NCBI GenBank assembly: GCA_020852965.1
Contig: JADYZV010000028.1
Span: forward strand, 1-64,000
Source: Pirellulaceae bacterium
GTDB lineage: Bacteria; Planctomycetota; Planctomycetia; Pirellulales; Pirellulaceae
Direction of reading: 5' to 3'
DNA length: 64,000 bases
Shown: piece by piece, positions 52,796 through 59,434 of the stretch
Numbering within the stretch: position 1 is the first letter of the stretch
Layout: every line of letters begins with the position of its first letter
Made by a program: the position numbers and the translations under genes
Notes under the pieces: model-generated
What the model was told of the DNA's origin: nothing
What the model saw: the letters and a program-made list of their open reading frames with translations, nothing else
Database searches by the model: none

Positions 52796-52936
52796 TACCG
52801 TCGCCAGACGGTAGGGGCCTCGTAGCTACCGTCGCCAGACGGTAGTCTGGCAAGTCTAAAACTTGATGTAGTGGACGAGGTTGCGAGTCCGTTGGATTCG
52901 GTATATGCGGGGACTCGTAACCTCGTCCACTACACT
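52796..52936. repeat. Two palindromic repeat families between fliQ and fliR
   Basis: Left: two direct copies of GCTACCGTCGCCAGACGGTA (about 52793-52814 and 52834-52855), each with a CCGTC/GACGG stem. Right: GTGGACGAGGTTGCGAGTCC at 52871 on, paired with GGACTCGTAACCTCGTCCAC ending at 52931, making a hairpin with a 20-nt loop. Both families occur elsewhere in the window (20667, 24912, 29235, 62368). Confidence 0.9.
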
Positions 52937-52968
52937 AAGTCCACTACACGGAAACATGAGGATCGATA

Positions 52969-53757
52969 GTGACGGGGGACGCTTTACTGGGATTGCTGAG
53001 CCAACCGCTGTGGGTCTTCATGACCGTGCTGGCGCGCATCAGCCCTCCACTCATGCTGGCGCCCCCCACGCGATCTACGGCTGTACCGATGCGGATTCGC
53101 GCCATGATCGCTCTGGCCATGTCGGCGCTGCTTACCCCGCTCGCCTTTGACAGCGCTGCCCCCATGCCGGGCGACGTGATCAATATCTCGATTGCCGTCG
53201 CTTGCGAAATCTTGCTGGGAGTACTGCTGGGAAGTGTTATTCTGTTGGCGGTTGCTTGTCTGCAAATCGCGGGACAGTCGGTCGGTCACCTGGCAGGTTT
53301 TGACTTGGCCACATCGGTCGATCCCAATTCGGAAGAGGAGATGCCGGTCATCTCGAACATGCTCGGCTGGCTTTCGATGGCGATTTTGCTACTGGTCGGC
53401 GGGCATAGACAATTGCTCGAATGCTGCCTGGACAGCTACCAGCGCTACCCTGCTGGCAGCGTGCTGTTTGACGAGAGTTGGTTGGAAGAGATTGTGATGA
53501 TCACCAAGCACACGTTTGAGATTGGCATCCGCGCGGCCGCCCCCTTGGCCACCGCTCTGCTGTTGTCCAATTTGGTAACCGGCTTGCTTGCGCGCACGCT
53601 GCCTCAACTCAATGTGCTGGCGATCGGCTTTAACATCAACGCGATGGCTTTGCTGACGTTGTTGTTCCTGGGGCTGGGGAGTGTTACCTGGGTCTTTCAA
53701 CAAGAGTTGGTCGTATGGGTAGCTACTTGCCATCGCATTGCGACTGGAGTGCCGTAG
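52969..53757 (+). CDS. fliR: Flagellar export gate protein FliR
   Basis: A 262-residue membrane protein with six or so helices; FliR traits are PTRSTAVPMRIRAMIALAMSALLTPL, ILLGVLLGSVILLAVACLQIAGQSVGHLAGFDLA (LGVLLGSV, LQIAGQSVGHLAGF), and the C-terminal PLATALLLSNLVTGLLARTLPQLNVLAIGFNI (LARTLPQLNVLAIGF). GTG 52969 is used, six bases after GAGGA. It is separated from fliQ by repeats and from flhB by four bases. Confidence 0.95.
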   Translation: MTGDALLGLLSQPLWVFMTVLARISPPLMLAPPTRSTAVPMRIRAMIALAMSALLTPLAFDSAAPMPGDVINISIAVACEILLGVLLGSVILLAVACLQIAGQSVGHLAGFDLATSVDPNSEEEMPVISNMLGWLSMAILLLVGGHRQLLECCLDSYQRYPAGSVLFDESWLEEIVMITKHTFEIGIRAAAPLATALLLSNLVTGLLARTLPQLNVLAIGFNINAMALLTLLFLGLGSVTWVFQQELVVWVATCHRIATGVP

Positions 53758-53761
53758 CGAC

Positions 53762-54838
53762 ATGGCTGATTCGGGAGAAAAGAAACATGACGCGTCGCCT
53801 CACCGCCGCCAAGAGGCGCGGAATAAGGGACAAGTCGCGCGCAGCCAGGACATGGGTTCTGCGCTCGTGCTACTGCTAGCCGTATTGTCGCTGCGCTGGT
53901 TCGGGCCACAGATTGGTCAGACCGTCGCGACGATTATGAAAGCTGGTTTCACTCAGGCTCGCTACTGGAACATGGATTCCCACGCCGCGTCGGCCCTGGT
54001 GGCCGCCAGCGTACTCGAATGCCTACAAGCCATCTTGCCAGTGATGCTCGCTGTGTGCGGTATTGTGTTGATAAACAATTGGTTTCAGATCGGATTTTTG
54101 TTCCTCCCCGATAAAATCACGATCGACTGGAAGCGAGTCGATCCTCTGGCTGGGACCAAGCGCCTGTTCGACTTGCCCAATCTGGCCAAACTCGGCTTTG
54201 GATTGCTCAAGATCGGGCTCGTCACACTGGTCATCACGCTCGGCATTTGGGGGCGTTGGGACGTGATCATGAACGCGCAAACGCTCACGGTCGGCGAAAT
54301 TGGGGTCTTGGTATGGGACACGACCATCGACATGTGCATTCGCACAGCCGTGGTGCTGCTGTTGCTAGCGGTGCTCGACTATGGCTTCCAGTGGTGGAAG
54401 ATGGAACAAGATTTGAAGATGACCGATGAAGAGATGCGCGAAGAGATGAAGATGATGAATGGCGATCCACAAATCGCCTCTCGGCGTCGCCAAATACAAC
54501 GTCAACTGGTAATGAATCGCATGCAGAACGATGTCCCCAATGCCGACGTCGTCATCACCAACCCCACCGAACTTGCCATTGCGATCAAGTTCGATCCCAC
54601 CACGATGGTGGCGCCGGTAGTTGTCGCCAAAGGCGCTGGCCATGTCGCCGCTCGGATTCGTAAAGTCGCCTTGGGCGCCGGCGTCCCGATCGTCGAACGC
54701 AAGCCACTCGCGCAAGCGATTTTCAAGAACGTCGATATTGGCCAACCGATCCCCGTCGAGCAGTACGCGGCCGTCGCCGAAGTCTTGCGCTACGTCTATC
54801 AACTGCAAGGCAAAAAGCTGCCGGGCATGGCAGCCTAA
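53762..54838 (+). CDS. flhB: Flagellar export switch protein FlhB
   Basis: A 358-residue protein with an N-terminal cytoplasmic part (EKKHDASPHRRQEARNKGQVARSQD), four membrane helices to about residue 215 and a cytoplasmic FlhBc. The self-cleavage site, normally NPTH, reads NPTE (Asn about 267) in VVITNPTELAIAIKFDP. FlhBc continues APVVVAKGAGHVAARIRKVA and VPIVERKPLAQAIFKNVDIG. The histidine change may slow autocleavage and the rod/hook-to-filament switch, or be tolerated. It ends the flagellar cluster; its stop overlaps the convergent PIN gene by 4 bp. Confidence 0.95.
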   Translation: MADSGEKKHDASPHRRQEARNKGQVARSQDMGSALVLLLAVLSLRWFGPQIGQTVATIMKAGFTQARYWNMDSHAASALVAASVLECLQAILPVMLAVCGIVLINNWFQIGFLFLPDKITIDWKRVDPLAGTKRLFDLPNLAKLGFGLLKIGLVTLVITLGIWGRWDVIMNAQTLTVGEIGVLVWDTTIDMCIRTAVVLLLLAVLDYGFQWWKMEQDLKMTDEEMREEMKMMNGDPQIASRRRQIQRQLVMNRMQNDVPNADVVITNPTELAIAIKFDPTTMVAPVVVAKGAGHVAARIRKVALGAGVPIVERKPLAQAIFKNVDIGQPIPVEQYAAVAEVLRYVYQLQGKKLPGMAA

Positions 54839-55257
54839 TTGTTTGGTGCGGAATGGCTCCGCAGAAAATTCGCAGGCGACTGACTCTTGACCTTGGCAAG
54901 TGCGAAGTCGGTAATGTTTCGTGTGACTATGACGTTAGCACCGCAGGTTTCGGCAGCGACAGCCTGAAGGGCATCTTCAAAATCACGGAATCCCAAATGA
55001 CGAGCGCGCCGCGCTGATTGATCGTCCGTCGTGGCAATTGAAGCCCAGTCAAGTATTCGATCGATCTCGAGCAACGCCTCTGCTTCCGTACGTCCTCGCC
55101 GAAGTAGATAGTAGGCAGTTGCCAACGAATGCCATGCGATAAATATCTCTGCGCCAAGAGTATCGCAGCGGAGGAGCACCGCCTCGCTTTCTAGGTCGAG
55201 CTTCGGGCGGGCCAGCAAAACATCCAGCAGAACGTTGAGGTCTAAGAATACTCGCAT
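54835..55257 (-). CDS. PIN-domain ribonuclease toxin (VapC-like)
   Basis: A 140-residue PIN domain protein. Acidic metal-binding residues: Asp in MRVFLDLNVLLDVLLARP, Glu in the mid helix (ESEAVLLRCDT), Asp in GFRDFEDALQAVAAE and the terminal TRNITDFALAKV pattern, as in PIN_3/COG2402-type VapC-like toxins. It starts six bases after a small antitoxin gene on the same strand. The target RNA is unknown. Complete. Confidence 0.88.
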   Translation of the reverse strand: MRVFLDLNVLLDVLLARPKLDLESEAVLLRCDTLGAEIFIAWHSLATAYYLLRRGRTEAEALLEIDRILDWASIATTDDQSARRARHLGFRDFEDALQAVAAETCGANVIVTRNITDFALAKVKSQSPANFLRSHSAPNN

Positions 55258-55263
55258 TGTCGA

Positions 55264-55524
55264 TCAATGTTCAAGTTCATACTTCTGGGAATAGAACTCT
55301 TGCCGAAGTTGGTCCACCGTTTCCCCAGGCCCGAGTTGAACACTCCCCTTCGCGGTCTGCAACCATGTACGAATACTACTCGATTTGTCGGTCGATGGCG
55401 GGCTAACCCTGTGAAGCTCGATGACAAACTGATCCCCCTCGGAAGACAATATCCGGAGCGTATCCCCTTGCCGGACACTCAGTTCTTGAAGACTCTTGGC
55501 TGATAGCGTAAAGATGGTACTCAT
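55264..55524 (-). CDS. Probable antitoxin to PIN toxin
   Basis: An 86-residue protein starting MSTIFTLSAKSLQELSVRQG, with strands like a SpoVT/AbrB or Phd-type N-terminus (DTLRILSSEGDQFVIELHRV) and a basic/helical C-terminal tail (VDQLRQEFYSQKYELEH). No definite DNA-binding motif is clear; the assignment rests on being the directly upstream partner of a PIN toxin with a 6-bp gap. The start MSTIF at 55524 is used; the longer frame upstream runs to 55542 where the sigma factor gene stops. Confidence 0.65.
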   Translation of the reverse strand: MSTIFTLSAKSLQELSVRQGDTLRILSSEGDQFVIELHRVSPPSTDKSSSIRTWLQTAKGSVQLGPGETVDQLRQEFYSQKYELEH

Positions 55525-55541
55525 AACTGCATTGTACCACA

Positions 55542-57263
55542 CTACTTGCCTGAGCCAAATGGATCGCTCGAATCGCCCCCAGGTTGTACCGGATTGTTAC
55601 TTGGAGTTTGTGAGCCTCCGAAAGGATTGTCTGCAAACGGATTAGCAGTTGTTTTTGCGCCTCTTGCACCAGGAAGCATGCCTACGGGTGCTGGTATTTG
55701 CGATTGCACCGCTGACGACTCAGGCAGCGAGCCCGGCAAGGGTTTGCCTAGCTGTTGTGCCAAATCGGCGAGCATTGCTTCGATCTCGGCTTGGACTGGA
55801 TCGCTGACGCTTACCAACAATCGCTGGTCATCCAACTGATCAACACTCCACAGATTCTCTTCCCAGCGATCTGCTTGAATTGCACGGATGTATTGTTCGA
55901 GCTTTGTGACGATCGACGGGTTTTCAAAGATGGAGAGATCATAGACTCGCAAATTGGGTCGACGGTCTAATGTCTCTCGGGAACTGACCAGCAATACGTC
56001 TCCGTCAACTCGGTAGCTCAACTCCAAGGGACTCAGTATGTAATCGAGTACTTGATATAGCGGTTGTGAGGGAGGCAAGAAGATAGTTACCGGCTGGTCT
56101 GGGGAAATCCCCATGCGCTCAAGGTCGAGCAGATCGATTCGCATTGCCAAGTTAAAATCGTCGGCGAGCATATCCAGTAACTGTTGCAGGGGCTCGGCGT
56201 TGTAAAGTATGTCGAGGACCGGTCTCCGCAGCGCTTGCTGCACACGATTCTTTGATGGAGATGGCCAAGATTGAGCGGCACTCAGTGACGCAGAAGCAGG
56301 ACCGTTCGCTTTCGCTTCGACCGGTTGCACGTTCTGCACTACGTTCAAGCTACTGGCAGACTCGCTAGTCTGCGCTTCACCCTTCAATTCGGTGACAGAT
56401 GCAGTTTGCCCTCCCGTAGCTGTTACCGTCAACACACCAAGTGCAACGACCGTAAGCGATCCAACGAGTATTGCCAACGATAGTTTGCTGGTGATCAGAC
56501 TGGACATGCTTAATTCCTCTGTGACTAGAGTTGAAATGGACGTGGGAACATGGCTGACATCGGGACCACTATAGGCTGCGACCTGATTAACTAAACTCGT
56601 TAGCTCGGCTGCCGAAGCATTGTGTGTGCTTAGTATTTGGCTCGATGCAGCGACGGCGGCTGAAAAGCCAAAGCCTCGACGAAGCATTTGCATGCGTAAT
56701 TGCTGACGGCCTCGCCGCAAGCGTCCCTCGACTGTGGATTGACTCAAATTGCAACTCGCCGCAATCTCGGCTGCCGTCTTGCCCATCAGATAGTGTTCGA
56801 CAAGCACGGCGCGGTACGTTTCTCGCACGCGCCGCAATTCTTCATCGAGCGCATCGAGCTGAAACTTCTTAGTCACGAGTTCCAACGGTGATTCCTGGGA
56901 AGCGATAAGTTCATCGGCATGAATCGACGCGTCTTGTGTCGAACGATCTCGCTTGGCGCGGTCGTGAATTCTACGAGCGGTGCGGTAGGCGACGCCATGC
57001 AACCAAGCCGCTAACGATTGACGCTGCTGGATCTTCAAGGCTGACTTGACCAAGATCAAAAAGGTAGCTTGAACAGCGTCTTGAATGTCGTGCGTATCGC
57101 ACAAACTGCCCCGAACCACGGAGACGACCAGTCCATGATAGCGCTTCACCAATTCTTCCAAATAGCAGGACTCTCGCGTGCGTTCGTACAGTCCCAGCAG
57201 ATCTTGGTCGTCCAAGCTGCTGGTCGCTTGAACAACTGTTTCGGAACCAAGTGACGATTGCAT
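55542..57263 (-). CDS. ECF sigma factor fused to membrane helix and STN-like domain
   Basis: A 573-residue fusion. Sigma region 2 lies at about 20-100 (YLEELVKRYHGLVVSVV ... DIQDAVQATFLILVK) and region 4 at about 140-190 (VRETYRAVLVEHYLMGKTAAEI, SQSTVEGRLRRGRQQL). A hydrophobic helix (SKLSLAILVGSLTVVALGVL, about 259-282) follows, then an exported region with a secretin/TonB STN-like domain (LDILYNAEPLQQLLDMLADDF ... LDYILSPLELSYRV) and a Gly/Pro-rich end. A periplasmic sensory end would be in the same chain as the promoter-binding end. ATG 57263 is tentative; ATG 57335 and GTG 57374 are further upstream and would read through a dispersed repeat at 57261-57290. Confidence 0.82.
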   Translation of the reverse strand: MQSSLGSETVVQATSSLDDQDLLGLYERTRESCYLEELVKRYHGLVVSVVRGSLCDTHDIQDAVQATFLILVKSALKIQQRQSLAAWLHGVAYRTARRIHDRAKRDRSTQDASIHADELIASQESPLELVTKKFQLDALDEELRRVRETYRAVLVEHYLMGKTAAEIAASCNLSQSTVEGRLRRGRQQLRMQMLRRGFGFSAAVAASSQILSTHNASAAELTSLVNQVAAYSGPDVSHVPTSISTLVTEELSMSSLITSKLSLAILVGSLTVVALGVLTVTATGGQTASVTELKGEAQTSESASSLNVVQNVQPVEAKANGPASASLSAAQSWPSPSKNRVQQALRRPVLDILYNAEPLQQLLDMLADDFNLAMRIDLLDLERMGISPDQPVTIFLPPSQPLYQVLDYILSPLELSYRVDGDVLLVSSRETLDRRPNLRVYDLSIFENPSIVTKLEQYIRAIQADRWEENLWSVDQLDDQRLLVSVSDPVQAEIEAMLADLAQQLGKPLPGSLPESSAVQSQIPAPVGMLPGARGAKTTANPFADNPFGGSQTPSNNPVQPGGDSSDPFGSGK

Positions 57264-57290
57264 GTAATGTGGCTCGACGCTCCGCGTCGT
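57261..57290 (-). repeat. GCGGAGCGTCGGGCCACATTA-type repeat at sigma factor start
   Basis: On the minus strand the sequence ACGCGGAGCGTCGAGCCACA, then TTACATG, is the family seen at 59323-59433 and 63711-63812. If the sigma gene begins upstream, this repeat encodes TTRSVEPHY in the protein; if it starts at 57263, the repeat ends at the start codon. Confidence 0.8.
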
Positions 57291-57722
57291 GGGTTCTGGT
57301 CGTACAACGCTTTGTGAATCGCGCAAGGAATGCATGCGTATGCGAAGCTCGATACTGGGGGAAATATTGTGCACTCATTAGAATAGTGCAGCGAGAAGCC
57401 TGTCACTGTCAGAAAAAGTCGAGAATATGGACATTCTCGGTGAACTCCATTGGTGAACGCCACTCAAAGAAACGTGTTTTATCATTCTGCCAGCCATCAT
57501 TCTGCCTGTTCCCCAATTCGATTCAAGGCAGAATCATGTCTGGCAAAATTGTATGTATACCACAACCCAACAGAACGCTTTCACTTTATTGTAGTGGTGT
57601 CGCTGTAGACTCTGAAATGTTGTGGCGTTCTGCGAGAAGCGTTGAATTCACCTTCTTCGGTCTGCCGTAACTCGCATTACTCGTTACGAGCCTACGCTAG
57701 GAGCCTACGCTAGCAGACGGTT
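57264..57722. other. Divergent/upstream region of sigma factor gene
   Basis: About 460 bp between the sigma gene and the DUF1501 gene (both minus strand). It holds the 57261-57290 repeat, a CTGCCGTAACTCGC-type repeat at 57657-57715 (with a doubled GAGCCTACGCTAG) and otherwise no recognisable element. The promoter of the sigma gene should lie near 57400-57560. Confidence 0.5.
57657..57715 (+). repeat. CTGCCGTAACTCGC repeat with duplicated 13-bp end
   Basis: CGGTCTGCCGTAACTCGCAT, then ACTCGTTACGAG and CCTACGCTAG, with GAGCCTACGCTAG repeated immediately. It is the best-conserved match to 9861-9893 and 30941-30984. It lies just downstream of the DUF1501 stop. Confidence 0.88.
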
Positions 57723-59165
57723 TTAACCGATGATGTCCCAGATGGGTTGGCCGTGATCTATTTCTAAACGTTTGCGACCGGGGACTTCTAACTTGCGAGA
57801 GTCGAGCCCAAGTTGTTGCAAAATGGTGGCGTGGATGTCGGTCACGTAATGGCGATCCTCGACGGCGTGAAAACCGATCTCGTCGGTGACGCCGTGCACG
57901 ACGCCACGTTTCAATCCGCCACCAGCCATCCACACAGTAAATCCGAAAATGTGATGGTCGCGCCCGTCGGCACCCTGCGAACCAGGCGTGCGACCAAACT
58001 CGGTGGCAAAGACCACCAGCGTTTCATCGAGCAAGCCGCGACGCTGAAGATCCTCGAGCAAACCACCGATAGGCTGATCGACGGCCAGCGCGTTATTGGT
58101 GTGATTTTGCTTCAACTTTCCATGAGCATCCCAAGCACCCGCCCCGCCGCCACCATGCTGGATTTGAATGAAACGCACGCCGCGTTCGATCATGCGGCGC
58201 GATGCCAACAACTGCATCGCGAATTCATTGCAGTGGGGCAAGCCAACTCCGTACAAGGCCTTCGTCTCGGCTGTCTCTTGCGAAAAGTCGACAACCTCGG
58301 GAACCGAAGTCTGCATGCGGAAGGCGAGTTCGTACGACGCTATGCGCGCCGCCATGGACGGATCGTCGGGGTATTGGACTCCGCGCAAACCGTTGAGTTG
58401 TTGCAATAGCTCTTGGCCAACCACCCTCGCCTCGGAGGGAAACTCCACTTCGGGCTGACTGAAGTCCAACGGGTGTTTGGGGTCGATCTTTAGTGGCACC
58501 GCATCGTGGGAAGGGCCAAGGTAATAACCATCGCGTTTATTCCAGTACTCGCGCGTACCGATAGAAATAAATTGAGGTAAATTGTCGTTGAGCGAACCGA
58601 GTCCATAGTGGACCCAAGCACCCAGCGTCGGAAACTCGCCGTCGTTGCGGTGACGCCCCGAGTGGAATTGGGTCTGCGCCCCGTGGTTGCTATCGGTCGT
58701 ATACATCGAACGCACGATCGCCAACTGATCAACTTGGCTGGCGATGTGTGGGAACCAATCGCTAACCTCGATGCCGCTTTGACCATGCGGCCTAAAGCCA
58801 ATCTGCAGTGGGTAGAGTTCATTGCGTTGATTGCCATTGCCGTCGGGAGCGACGAGTCGTTCGAGCGATAGTTTGGAAGGATCTTGGGCATCGGCAAACG
58901 GCGTTTCGGCAATGGTCTTACCGGCGTATTTGGTCAGCATGGGCTTGGGGTCAAAGCTCTCCATTTGACTAACCCCGCCATTCATGAACAGCCAAATCAC
59001 ATTCTTGGCTTTGGCTGGAAAATGAGGCTCACCCGTTGGTGGCGCCCAGTCGCTTAGCGACTCGGCGCGACTGTCTTTGTCGAGCAATGCGGCCAGAGCG
59101 ACTCCGCTCAGTCCTAACCCCATCTGGGACACGAAGCGGCGACGGGAAGGGTTAGATTGATTCAT
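57723..59165 (-). CDS. DUF1501 domain protein, Tat-exported
   Basis: A 480-residue protein with a twin-arginine leader ([20 protein letters not shown]). The DUF1501 (sulfatase-like alkaline-phosphatase superfamily) pattern is clear: [83 protein letters not shown] and [13 protein letters not shown]. The function is unknown; these proteins almost always pair with a DUF1549/DUF1553 protein, as here (269 bp away, same strand). They may act together on a polymer outside the cytoplasm. Confidence 0.94.
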   Translation of the reverse strand: MNQSNPSRRRFVSQMGLGLSGVALAALLDKDSRAESLSDWAPPTGEPHFPAKAKNVIWLFMNGGVSQMESFDPKPMLTKYAGKTIAETPFADAQDPSKLSLERLVAPDGNGNQRNELYPLQIGFRPHGQSGIEVSDWFPHIASQVDQLAIVRSMYTTDSNHGAQTQFHSGRHRNDGEFPTLGAWVHYGLGSLNDNLPQFISIGTREYWNKRDGYYLGPSHDAVPLKIDPKHPLDFSQPEVEFPSEARVVGQELLQQLNGLRGVQYPDDPSMAARIASYELAFRMQTSVPEVVDFSQETAETKALYGVGLPHCNEFAMQLLASRRMIERGVRFIQIQHGGGGAGAWDAHGKLKQNHTNNALAVDQPIGGLLEDLQRRGLLDETLVVFATEFGRTPGSQGADGRDHHIFGFTVWMAGGGLKRGVVHGVTDEIGFHAVEDRHYVTDIHATILQQLGLDSRKLEVPGRKRLEIDHGQPIWDIIG

Positions 59166-59322
59166 GGATGGTTTCCTTGTTCGGATTTGACTAGCCGCAG
59201 GGGCGATAGTCGTGGGCCGTTCCCCAGTCAGTCATTCGTTTGTCAATCAAGAGCTTGATGCTATAGATTATTGTGTTGGGAATGCGTTGGACCGACGGAG
59301 CGGTCCAGGCAATCCAATACTA

Positions 59323-59433
59323 CCGACGGCGGAGCGTCGGGCCACATTAAATGCACTAGTGACATCCGACGCGGAGCGTCGGGCCACATTAGCGGCACTT
59401 GTGACTTCCGACGCGGAGCGTCGGGCCACATTA
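59323..59433 (+). repeat. 42-bp tandem palindromic repeat, three copies
   Basis: Copies of CCGACGCGGAGCGTCGGGCC (first with GACGGCGG) followed by ACATTA end at 59349, 59391 and 59433, a 42-bp period. Each unit holds the hairpin CCGACGC-GGA-GCGTCGG with GCCACATTA as tail. The third copy abuts the stop of the DUF1553 gene (59435). Confidence 0.93.
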
Positions 59434-59434
59434 G

